From Vitellaria paradoxa (lineage: Eukaryota; Streptophyta; Magnoliopsida; Ericales; Sapotaceae): a stretch of DNA of 64,000 bases. Under the pieces are notes generated by a model. The model did not search any database and had not been told where the DNA came from. It was given only the letters and a program-made list of their open reading frames with translations. Below, one piece after another: positions 46,277 to 57,900 of the stretch. Every line of letters starts with the position of its first letter. The first letter of the stretch is position 1. The DNA lies in NCBI GenBank assembly GCA_019916065.1, contig CM034240.1, forward strand, positions 46,796,238-46,860,237. The letters run 5' to 3'. A program made the position numbers and the translations under genes.

Positions 46277-46642
46277 CGAACGATCACAGGGAGAGGAAAA
46301 ACCGTAAGCTTTTTAAACCGTCAACGTGTTTCCCGCCATAAATGAGCAGCAGAGCACGGCCGGTGGTGTCTAAGGTGCGCCGGGAGAGTGAGGTGACGAC
46401 GTGCATGCAAATTTGCGGACGTTAGCGCGAGCTGTGCGCAGCTCGGCGTAGGTTAGAACAAAGGGGTCATGACGGGCTACTAAGGTGCCACGTCGTGCGA
46501 GCGAAAGTTTGTAACGGATAGCTTAACCACTTGTGGCCACTAACGAAAGACAGAATTACACCTGCGACGATCCAGAAATTTCTTAAAAAAAAATTCTGTA
46601 CGTGGCCTTTTTCTTTTTTTTTTTTTTTAAACTAGGTACAAT

Positions 46643-46874
46643 TAGGCTTGGTTTGGAAACAAATTTATCTAATTTTTTATTAGTTAGCTAAATTTATATT
46701 TGGAAAGAAAAAAAAAAGTTACTTTTTTTAGGTGACTAATTTATTTTTTGTTAATTTGATATTTTTACCCTTGAAAGTTTAAAATAAGATTAAAATATAA
46801 GAGGGTAAATTTAACCAAACATTGTTAAAATAACCATTAGCTTAACTAATGACTACCGATGACAAACAGAGCCT
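46643..46874. mobile_element. MITE (aggct...agcct TIR family)
   Basis: Left end aggcttggtttggaaac, right end gacaaacagagcct. The interior carries aagttacttttttt and gtttaaaataagattaaaat, both resembled by the element at 52632-52894. Confidence 0.55.
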
Positions 46875-47346
46875 CAGAATCAATTGATTTCTGCATTAGG
46901 CGCAACTCGTCCTATATTATATATAAAAATTCATGTATTTATAATTTTGAGGTTTCAATTTATTAAAATAAATTTATTAAAATAAAATTTTAATTGAAAA
47001 GCTCATTTTTTTTAATAATTTCCTCATGAAAGTTCATGAATTTGTAATTCTAGTTATTAAAATTTACTTGTTTGCATTTTATAAATTGAGCGCACCAAAA
47101 TAAATATTTTTAATAAAATTTAGATTGCTTTTTTTAATATATGTGATTTTCCGTATAAATAAAAATGATTTGTGTGCTTTTGAGAGTCAATTCAACGTGA
47201 GATAAACGGTGTAGTTTAAAATACTATGAAATATACGAGTATGGTTTGTAAATAATTTCTTTAGAAATAAAATAATTTTATTTACACGCCACCCACTTCT
47301 GGTATAAAAATTGAAAATTAATTTCAGTGGAAATGCAGTTCGATGG

Positions 47347-47648
47347 TGTGTTTATAATGATAAAAAGTGAGATAAAATTAGATAAGAGCAAAATTTGGAG
47401 CTATGAAAAAAATACAAAATTTTATAAATCTCTATAAACATGAATTACGAGACTGTAAAATTTAAATTCTCTATTCACTGCACAAAATACGAGCCACTAA
47501 TTTTTATAATTTTATATAATTTTATACAACTCCAAATACACCCAATATGTGAGTTCGTAATTAGTGTAAAAAGATAAAAAGTAAATAACTTTAAAATTTT
47601 TTTAATATTTTTTTATTATTTTTCAGAACTTTTTTATCACTCCAAACG
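47347..47648. mobile_element. MITE interrupted by a second MITE
   Basis: The outer element begins tgtttataatgataaaaagt and ends acttttttatcactccaaac. Inside it, 47394-47540 is a separate inverted-repeat element (tttggagctat...acaactccaaata). The outer body resumes as gtgagttcgtaatt, matching the uninterrupted relative at 48845-48985. Confidence 0.55.
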
Positions 47649-47758
47649 AAACTTAAATGTATCATTTCTAATTTTATTTTTTTGTTTTCTTCGTGACTTC
47701 TAAATGCTTAAAATTGAGATAGGATTCGTACGACCTCAGCGGCCTTTTCAATCGGACT

Positions 47759-47999
47759 CGGGGGGCTACAGTCGAGGGTCGACTGCAGCCGCTACAGTCG
47801 ATCAAAACGACGTTGTTTCAGCATTTTTCTCCTCAAAATAACGCCGTTTCACTTAAGTTATCATATTCGAATACATCAATTCATATTCGAATATGAAGAC
47901 TTAAGTGGAACGACGTCGTTTTTAGGAGAAAAATATCGAAACAACGTCGTTTTGAGTCGACTGTTGCTGCTGCAGTCGACCCCCCAACTACAGCCCCCT
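47759..47999. mobile_element. Hairpin MITE (~240 bp, almost full-length palindrome)
   Basis: Arms of about 115 bp face each other: ggggggctacagtcgagg / cccccaactacagccccc at the ends, ggtcgactgcag / ctgcagtcgacc next, aaaacgacgttgttt / aaacaacgtcgtttt, then cacttaag / cttaagtg, and a central atattcgaat pair. It is CpG-rich in an AT-rich area. No convincing target duplication was found. Confidence 0.75.
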
Positions 48000-48844
48000 T
48001 CTCTTTTTTCAATTGGGTTTTATATCTCCAAAGGGCCGAGCCACAATCCCACCTATTCTTAAATTTCAAATTTAAATTATTTACTATTTCTCTCATAACC
48101 TTTTTCATAATTTATATAATTAAAAATAATTAAATGAATTAAAAATATCTCCATCAATAACCTAATAAATAATAACACATTTATTATTAGATTTTTTCTG
48201 TTATGCACTTAATGTTGTTTGTTTGTATATATTTTTTTAATTTTTGAAAATGTAAAAAATAAAATTAAATTTAATACCTTGTGGAGGTGATACTTAGACC
48301 CATGTCCCACATCTAAGGGAATTTATTTGACACATACCCAAATTACCTTCTGTCACTATTGTGGTTAGGTGGGAACACGGTTAAGTGCTTCACCCTCACC
48401 ACGTGTCTAAGCATGAATTGAATTTAGTAAAGAACGTGAAGTGATTTTGAGTTAGTTAGGCTCCATTATCCACAACATCTGAGTAAGGCGAGCCAACTAA
48501 GAAAGATTATGGGAGGCTGAGCACGATAAAAGAAAGGAGAGTACGAAAAAATGAGTAAGCACTTTTGGAAACAGAAAAATAACGAATAAATTTTAGAAGA
48601 CGAGAAAAGTGTTATCTAACTTAATCATCGAGGGGCGCTTAGTCGAACACTGTCTGGCTAGTAGTTGTTTTTGGCAAGTTGGTGCAAATTTACTAGAACC
48701 TGAAAGTATTGTGGCATTTTTCGTCCGACCATGTTGTTGTCAACTAATTAGCTGATCGGATGCATCTTACAGTTCAATGATTCTAGTTTCGACACTCCAC
48801 CTTGAAAATATATAAATAATATCTAAACTAATAAAATTACATAT

Positions 48845-48985
48845 GAGAATATTTGAAGTGACAAAATGTGAGATAAAATGAAATAATTTGAAATAAGTTG
48901 TGAGTTCGTAATTCGTATAGTGAGATAAAAATTAAATAACTTTTAGAGATTTTTAAGAAATTTTAAAATACCAAATGCTATATAA
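48845..48985. mobile_element. MITE, relative of the outer element at 47347
   Basis: It shares tgtgagataaaat and tgtgagttcgtaatt in the same order as 47347-47648, without the nested insertion. Confidence 0.4.
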
Positions 48986-50976
48986 TGTAAACCAAGTCAA
49001 TAATAATTTTAAGATGATGAATATAGATTGAAATTGGATTTTCATTAAAAAAAATTGAGCTCTATATCCCTCTCGTTTTGAAAATAAATATTACTATGAT
49101 TTAACATGCAGTACTTACCTTCTGTTTCTAAATTTGTTTAAAATAAGTTAACACTTATCTTTGTATCCAAAATTGTTTAAAATAAGTTAAACACTTTTCT
49201 TTTTGGCGAGTAAAATAAGTCAACTTTTCACTTCTTTATTCCCACGCCAAACTCACCTTGAAAAGAAACCATAATGAGAAAAAAAAATGTTGGAAAATTC
49301 TATATATTGAGTATATATTAATTAATTTTTATTTTTATCAAAAATAGGTTAGAATCAAGTTAAAGATGGAGACGTATATGATAAAATCTATTTTGTTATG
49401 ATCTATATTGTTGGGCCTATGTGTACTTAATAGGAATAATGAGATTAAACGGTTAGTGTGGGCTAATTGTTGAGCCCACTGTAAACATTTTATGGGAGGG
49501 TCCAGTAAGGTTATGGTTTACTCTCTATATATATTGGTCAGGTCCCCTCTCTTCACAACATACAGGCAATTATTTCCATTGATACTCGTCATATTGATTG
49601 TGATAGAGATGAAGGCCAAACCCTAATATTTTTAATCTTTCAAAGTTGAAAATGGAACAATCACAATTTGGTACGCTTCCGCAAATTTTATTTTTATGTA
49701 ACTAATAGTCCAATTTTTACATACAATTACATATATTTATTTCCTACAATATATATATATATATATATATGCAAATATACAAAAATTTCTTAGAAATTAA
49801 ATTTCAAGATCTCATTTACACTTCATATCCATCCAGAAATTTTTTTTTTTCAAGTTTTATATCAATTGTTAAAAAAAAAAAAATCAATTTACACATGCAA
49901 TGTATGCATCACTCTTTTATTATATATATATATATATATATAAATATAGTCAGACTGAATGACGCCTTGCCTTAAAATGAGACGGTAAGACAAGAAAATA
50001 TATGCAAAGACGTAACAATCTCTCAAAAGTCTATAGTTTAGATAAATGATACAAGAAGAAAATATGCGTGTATGTGTGTGTATATATATACGTGTTTAAA
50101 CGCATTTCTCACAAAATGACAGATTTGTATTTGCTGTCCTTTGAAACTTGATCCGGTAGGCTGCCAAACGAACATATCTTATTGAGAAAAAAGGCAAAAG
50201 AAAACGAAACCATTATTTGCCAACCCCAGTTCTCATCACCAGCTGCTAGTTTCCTGGCTTCCAACTTCTCGCCATTTTCAGCTCAGGAGTTGCTTGGGGA
50301 CAAAAATATAAATAAATAAATAAATTTTACGCGTAATTTCAAAGTGAGTGAGGCGATTGTCCCATTGAATCTCACGTACATCTGTCCCTCTTTGCATGGG
50401 TGAATGAATCCGTCAAAGTTTCAGTAAAAGCAATTATTCTTATTAATTTGAAAAATTACACTAAAATTCTTTAGTTTTGTTTCTTTTTTTTTTCCTTATA
50501 AATTATACATTTTTTTAATTATTATTAAAATTTTACTTTCATTGTATTTTTACTTTTATCCCTATTTATTTTAAAAATATAATTTTGTTCCGACTAATTA
50601 TAAATTTTGGATCTACCCCGCCTATATATATATATATATATGTTACATCTATATACATAGATACCATTTTTCTAATTTTTAATATTCATTTTGGTGTATT
50701 TGTTAGTATATTATTTGGTTTGCCTTCTGGAGGGAAATGTGATGAAACCATTTGATAATTTGTCGCTTATGTTTGATGATATACGTGACATCCATCTAAA
50801 AACAGTGTGTGATGGTCTCACAAAGATCATCGTGGTTAGGTTGACTTTCCCTCCTTTCTGTTATGCTTTCCACATGGTGTGTAAATTAATGGTTCATCAT
50901 CATGGCGGCCTGTAAAATCCAAACCCTAATCTCTTCCTTTTTTGGATATGGATATATATACACACACAACTGCCGG

Positions 50977-51112
50977 TGTGTTTGGAATGAGATAACATGG
51001 GATAATTTATAAGTTCATAATTCGTGTAATAATACAAAAAGTGAATAATTTTTAAAAAATTTTAAAAATTTAAAAACTTTTTCAATATTTTATATTGCTT
51101 GAAACCAACTCT
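50977..51112. mobile_element. MITE, third copy of the gttcgtaatt family
   Basis: It starts gtgtttggaatgagataac, contains aagttcataattcgtgtaat and ends gcttgaaaccaac. Confidence 0.4.
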
Positions 51113-52631
51113 ATATATATATCATGCCATAAATGGAATTTTGTTTGATTCGTCAACACAATATATATATATATATATATATTTAATGATCAATACTGGT
51201 GGGGAAAAGCCCAATCCTATTTGAAAATTTTATACCCAAAAAAAGCATATAAAATTTTGTGGGACATGATTGAAATTAACAACCACTTTCATGAGTGTTC
51301 TATTTGAAAATAAAGATTTTAATTCAAAAGTACAAAAAATAACATTAAAGCTTGTCCTTTAATTAGAATCGCAACTAATTAACTTAATCATTGATCTGTG
51401 TTAGACCCGCATATTTTAACTTGTGATTTGTGTGAGTTTTGATAACATAGTAATCTGGGAGTACTTTAGATGATCCAAGTCCAGTCTGAAAAGTTGTCTA
51501 TACACTACTATGGTGCTTATTAAAGAATTTTCGATACTTAAATTAATAAGAAGTTTTAGAATGTATTTTAGTTGAGTAATAAGATGATGTATATATAAAG
51601 GTGTGGGACCTGTATAGGCATGATGCATGCATGTGAACCTCACACAATTATGGTTTACTTCCAATCATATTGTACCACGTGTATTGTAAATCCCAAGATA
51701 ATTCTCATAATTAATTATCAAGAGCGTTATGCAGTAAATAGCATTCTAACAGGCAAAAATCATAGAATATATCAAAATATAGTTATGTATACTTTTATGA
51801 CGTAAGTAATTTTATTTTTAATATGTCGATCAGTCAGTCTAACCGAAGTTAATAACGAGCAGTCGGTTGAATTGGGTTGATGTCGATCAGGTAATCCTGA
51901 TTGATCGGGTGCACCTTATCAAGTTCCATATAAACTTTGCATAGATGAACAATTAAAATTGATGACTCATGATTAATGTTGCCTCGCGTGACTTAATTTA
52001 TAATTTTTTTTTTTATATATATCTTAGAACTAATTACTTATTGGTTAAGAAGTTGTAGGCAAGGGGATTAGGAAGCGCGCTAAATGACATTTTTGCTTTT
52101 CAATCTTTTTACCATGAAACATGCATAACTAAACCAGAAAACGGTCACGTGCTATAACCAAAAGTTAGAAATATCATCTTCAAAAGATTCCAACTCTTTG
52201 AAAGACATTAATGGCAGGAACCAAACACCATTATATCTCCCACCTAGCCTCTTGCGTGTGAAGGGGATATTGTATAGATTCAATGTCTCAAAAATCTTGT
52301 GAATGCAAAAGCTAGCTGAATTTAATACAGGGATCAGCCAATCCTGTACTTTGTCTCACCAAATCGAATTAGGCACTTCAAATCATAGGTTTATTATACC
52401 TTTGTCTCCTTAACAAACCATACCATACAGTCAGACTATATATATATATATATATATAAAGAGAGAGAAAGTAATGCTATGCTATAAAAAAATTATCAAA
52501 AGAAAATTTTGTGAAAATAATATGCGGTAACTTTAAAAACTTATCACTTTGACAAAAATAGCCTATTAAATTTTTTTTATCACATAAATGTCCCTGACAC
52601 TTATTTTAATAGTAGTTTCTGATAAAACTTT

Positions 52632-52894
52632 TAAGTTTAGCTTGGAAAAAAGAAGTTACTTTTTTTTTTTTTTATAGTTAGTTACTAGTTAATTACTAAC
52701 AAGTTAGTCTTTTTTTTTTTTTTTGAAAAAAAAAGTAATTAATTTTTGAACTTTTTGTTAAGTTAACATTTTTCTCTTCATGACTTAAAAGAAATTTAAA
52801 ATATAAGAAAATAAATTTAGTCATTTAAAAAAATAAAAAATTTAGTAGTTAAAAGTTGAGAAGTTAACTAATTAAAATTGCCAAACTAAGTCTT
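52632..52894. mobile_element. MITE, relative of 46643-46874
   Basis: taagtttagcttgg at the left is mirrored by ccaaactaagtctta at the right. It shares aaagaaatttaaaatataag and the T-rich core with the 46643 element. Confidence 0.5.
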
Positions 52895-52974
52895 AATCGA
52901 AAAGCATTTTTCTTATTCATATGTGTGCGTGCGTGCACGCGCGTATGTATGTATATATATATATATATAAGAGG

Positions 52975-53295
52975 AACTTTTTAACTTATCCTCATGGAAA
53001 AGCGGCACCCCAAAACTTACCCAACAGACGGTGGGAGATTAGAGGACCATTGAGAGGGGAAATGGCCCCAACTGTCTTGGGACTATTAGGACAGTATACA
53101 TTGGGGGGGCAGGTGCCCTTGAGTGGGGTGCCTAGTGTTGTGACACTCAAGGCAAATTCTCCCACTAGCAAGACAAAAAGAGGCAGTGGGAAATAGACAG
53201 CTCTTGTCCCATCCCCTAACCAAAAAAAAATAAAAAAATAAAAAAAAAATAAAAAAAAATAACTACCAAAAAAAAAAACCAAAAAAAAAAAAATG
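52975..53295 (+). mobile_element. Possible retroposon with A-rich tail
   Basis: A GC-moderate segment ending ccatcccctaacc runs into an 80-base A-rich tract (53221-53293). The contrast with the flanks and the 3' A-rich tail suggest a retroposed sequence. No box A/B or target duplication was confirmed. Confidence 0.3.
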
Positions 53296-53914
53296 AGATC
53301 CAAACAACTTTTGCCATGAACTCCTTAGCTTCTCCCCACCTGTGTGCTGTGTGCCGCCTCTTCTACCCCTGAATCATTTCCCCGGATTAAAGGAAGAAGC
53401 TTGGAAGCTCAGCTCTGTGCTGGAACCATCATCCTTTCCCTCTTCTTTCCCTTTCAAAGATTTCTACTTTATCTGGCACGCGGAATCGCGCTACCAGCAG
53501 AGAGTTAAAGACTGTAAAAAACTATAATGTATTTTTTTTTTTTTGGATTTTAAAAAACAATATATACATATATATTTTAATCTTAATTATTTATTATTTG
53601 TATTTTTTTCTTTTTTTTTCAACTTTTTTCCCTTTTTGGCAAATTATTTTTTTCACTTATATTGTTCTTTCTTTTTATATATCTTAATTACTTTTTTTCC
53701 ATTCACATATAACCCCAATTCTTCTTTGGAGTTTAATTCTAGCTAAAACAATACCAAATTAATACATAAACATTTTTTACACAAGTAATACATTATAATA
53801 TAACACGTTGTTATTTTATTTTTTTAGGTTAAATACATTCTTGTATCAATTTATTAAATTGTATTAATTATTTCTTGTTTCATAATACTGTATACATATA
53901 AACATATATATATA

Positions 53915-54811
53915 TGTTGGGCATAATAATACTAAAGCTGTACTCTTGCCGAACAGGTTTAGTCTGGTGCCACGTGGCGCGGTGCCGAGCAAATTCACAT
54001 AAGCCACTTAGCCACTTGCCGAGCACGTTCCGTCTGGACGCGTGGCATCCCGCCGAACAACTGATTATTGGCACGAGAGTTCCACGTGAGTGTTATACGT
54101 GAGTACACGATTTAGAGTTAGTGCTCCAAAGAGTACCTTGAACCTCGACATCAATAAACAATGTATAACCATGTGGCTATAGCCGAGGAATCTAGTTTGC
54201 TCGGCCTATATGTCGATGGCCAGTAAATGTCAAACCTAGGGCCCACAGCCTTTAAAGAAGGCTCATGACCATAAATGCACCTTAGTTAGGATTGAACTAG
54301 GTACTTGTCTCTGGAGATGTAACTAAATCGGTCTATCTCGTCACGATTCGGTGGCTGATGCGACAAGAAGACAGTATGACCCTGAAATTCAGGTTGTAAT
54401 GCCGTGTTAAACCACCAGAAGCATTAAATGAAAGGCACGGTGTATTAATGAGGGGTCTGAGGCATTAAATGAAGGGGAAGGGCATTTAAAGCAAGAGTGT
54501 AAAAGAGGGACACGGCAGTGTGCGTAATGTCGAGTTATAGGTATGCTGTAATCATTACTCAGACCACTATATATGGATATACTACTGAATCACAGAGGTA
54601 AGCTGACTATTGCCAACTTAAACTTTGACTCCTTTATTTCCAGAAAACTTTCTCTCTTGGGTGACTTGCTGACTTAATCATCGGAGGGTTTTCCGGCCTG
54701 AGACCTCCTCTCCGGCCGTCACCTTTCTTTCTGTCTTTGTTCGGCAGGTCGGCGATTGAATTTCCGGTTGGCGTGGTCAGCAGTTCCGGCGGTAATTTCT
54801 GCTGCCGAACA
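53915..54811 (+). repeat. 5' LTR of the Tat-type gypsy element (897 bp)
   Basis: It runs from tgttgggcat to tgccgaaca and is followed by the primer binding site at 54814. Its first 160 bp contain repeated tgccga[ag]ca phrases and cacgtggc. A TATA-like actatatatgg lies at 54567-54577. The left border is set by the TG and the sharp change from AT-rich flank; the target duplication cannot be checked without the right end. Confidence 0.8.
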
Positions 54812-54813
54812 TT

Positions 54814-54830
54814 TGGCGCCCACCGTGGGG
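54814..54830 (+). other. Primer binding site of the gypsy element
   Basis: tggcgcccaccgtgggg starts two bases after the LTR end. This sequence is common in plant Tat/gypsy elements. Confidence 0.8.
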
Positions 54831-54907
54831 CTCGTTGTCTAGCCCATCATCGTGTTCACTAGCTTTTTTCTTGTTTCTTTGTTAAGTCTCCAGTATTTGT
54901 CCACATA

Positions 54908-57900
54908 ATGACTTCAGGAGGAAACACTACCCCACCACCATCTCCACGGGCAGGAGACACTTCCACTCCTGCCAAAACTAAAGGGAGTGCGTTGGTTATC
55001 CGGACTCCAGGTCTGGAGTCCGCCCGGAAAAGAAAAACGGAGGATCCTCAGGTACTGAAACGGAGAGAAGAGCTGATGGCTAAGGCCAGTGAAAAACAGG
55101 CAGAACTGGAGGAGATTCTGCTGGAACTGAGTAAGGAAAAGGGAAAACCCCCTGCTAGCCATACTGCTGATTCTGGTCAATCCGACTCGGAATCTGATGA
55201 AAGTTACGATGCTCTTTACGAGGACCCCACTGATGAGGATGACGGGGACACCCATGAACAGAAGGAGGTGCGCTCTCGCTCGCGACATGATGTCTCTCCT
55301 TCCAGGAAGGACTCGCGCCGTGCTAAACCCGTCGCAAAACGTGACGTGAGATCCGATGTTGACGCGCCCATCAAAGCGCATCACCAAAGGAGTTCCTCAA
55401 AAAAGATGCTGGAGGCGCATTCAGAGGAGGCGGATAGCTCGGACCAAGAAGAGCTAACCTTAAAGCGTAAGAAAGCGGGAAAGGCAAAGATGGAAGACTG
55501 GGGGCAAGCAGAGGAATGGAGTACTCAGGGCCAGAGCACACGAATGATGGCAAGGAAAGCCTTGGGGCGAATCTCTACCTCCCCATTCGTCGATGAAATA
55601 ATTGATGCCGAGCCTCCGGAGAAATTCTAAACTCCGAGGCTTAATCTCTACGATGGGAGAACTGACCCCCTGGCCCACTACCGTCACTGCATGCAGGCCA
55701 TGACATTATGGAACAGCAACGACCACCTCATGTGCAAAGTATTTCCTTCCAGTTTGGGGAATACAGCGCTTCAGTGGTTCCATAAACTGCCCCCTGGCAG
55801 TATTCGGTGTTGGCAGCAACTGGCGGAGGAGTTCGTTACCCGGTTTCTGGCTAACACAAAACAGCCTAAAACCGCTGACGCTCTCCTCACAATGAAAAGA
55901 AAGTCCGAGGAGTCATTGAGAGATTATTCCCGCCGTTACCTGGAGCTCTACAATGAGGTGGGAGAATGCTCGGAGCAATTGGCGGTCACCTCGTTCAAAT
56001 TGGGGTTGCGGAAGGAGGATAGGCTGTGGCTCTCCTTGACCAAAAAGCCAGCAGCCAACATGTCGGATCTTATGTGTCGAATCGAGAAGTACGCCAAGGT
56101 AGAAGACGAGACACAGCCGGCCGAGCAGAAAGAAAGGAGATCCCAGGGCCAGACAAGAGAGAAAAGACGGGGAGACGGCCGCCGATTCATTGACGAGGGG
56201 AAGTCAGTCTTTGAAGCGGTCAATACGGTGTTCAAAGAGCCAATCTTCAAGATTCTACCCCAAATAAAAAATAGGCCATATTTCAGATGGCCCGGAAAGC
56301 TGCCGGATTTCCCTGGAAAGGAGAATTCCAAAAACTATTGCGCGTATCATCAAGACAAGGGGCATCGCACCGGAGCCTGCCGATCGCTACGACATCATCT
56401 GGAGGAATTGGTGCGCAGAGGCCACCTTAAAGAGTTCGTCGATGAGGGCAGAACCAGAGAAGCAGCCCCACAGGATAGAGAGCCAAGGAGGCAACGAGAA
56501 GAGACTGCCGAGGAGGAGGCAGCCGAAGAGGCTCAACCCCCACCAAGGGCCAGGGCGCGCAGAGATGTCCCGAGACCTGCAGTCATCCACGTGATTCATA
56601 TGGAACGGCGACCCCAGAGTGTCATCAATCATGTCCCTAATCCACCAAGTAAAGAAATCTTGGGCGTCGCGGGTCAGCCGAACAAGCGTCCAAGGACAGC
56701 CGCCATGGAGGAAATCACTTTTCATGAAGACGAGCATCCTGGTGTTCAGCTGCTGCACAATGATGCCCTAGTGGTCACTCTGGGCATGTTTAATTCAGAA
56801 GTAAGAAGAATCCTGGTAGATGCAGGAAGCTCAACAGAAGTTATGTTCCTGAGCTTATTTAAGAAGCTCGGATTAACTGAAGAAGATCTGGAACCGGCAG
56901 AATGCCCGCTCATAGGATTCAATTCTGCTCCTGTCTGGCCTCTGGGCAGAGTCGTCATTCCTGTTCGCGTGGGTCCGGTGGAGCAAGAGGTTGAGTTCAC
57001 TGTTGTGGATTCCCCCTCTTCCTACAACGCTATAGTAGGGAGATCGTGGATTCACGCTCTGAAGGCGGTCCCCTCAACCTACCACCAGGTGCTGAAGTTC
57101 CCCTATTGCGGGGAAGTGATTTCTATTTTGGGGGATCAGAATACCTCCCAAAAGTGTTTCTCTGCAGTCCTAAAGTCCAAAATGATCCCCGAACAAGTCC
57201 AGCTGGCGGAACTACCCGAGGACACACCAAAGATCGATGATGTCGGTGGTGATCCGCAGATGAAAGCCACAGAGGATTTGGAGAAATATCAAATTGGCTC
57301 GGTTGAGGATGATAGATTCTTCCTGATCGGCGCTAACCTGAGCGCCGAGGAAAAATTAGAGCTAACGGAGATGCTCTTGAAGAATATTGGAACGTTCGCC
57401 TGGACTCCACACGAAATGCCAGGCATTTCCCCCGAGGTCATGACTCATAAGTTGAATGTGAATCCGGAGGTAAAGCCTACGGTACAAAAAGCAAAGCGAT
57501 CAGCCCTGCAACACGCAGAAGCTGTCATTGAGGAGGTCGGCCGACTGTTAGAGGCGGAGGCCATTCGGGAGGTCTCATACCCGGAGTGGTTAGCTAATAC
57601 GGTCGTGGTCAAGAAGAAGAATGGGAAGTGGAGAGTCTGCGTAGACTACACAGACCTGAACAAGGCCTGCCCTAAGGATCCATTCCCCCTGCCGAAGATC
57701 GACCAACTCGTTGATTCAACTGCTGGATGTTCCAGGATGTCGTTCCTGGACGCTTATAGGGGATATCACCAAATCCCTATGTTCGGCCCTGATGAGGAAA
57801 AAACTTCTTTCATAACCCCGCGAGGCATATACTGTTACAGAGTTATGCCATTCGGGCTGAAGAACGCTGGAGCCACCTATCAACGGCTGGTTACAAAAAT

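Larger units (their letters stand above)
46277..53914. other. Intergenic upstream of UVR3: MITEs and AT repeats, no gene
   Basis: About 350 bp of UVR3 promoter side is followed by a chain of MITEs (listed separately), (TA)n runs (about 49750, 49920, 50625, 51160, 52440, 52950) and AT-rich filler. 48280-48800 and 51800-51920 have moderate GC and share loose phrases (gatcggatgcatcttac / gatcgggtgcaccttatc), perhaps old transposon pieces. No exon with a recognisable product was found. Confidence 0.55.

Noticed and set aside
49410..49680. Promoter/LTR-like segment (tgttgggcctatg, tctatatatattgg)
   Set aside because: Resembles a short LTR or TRIM start but I found no partner repeat, primer site or target duplication.
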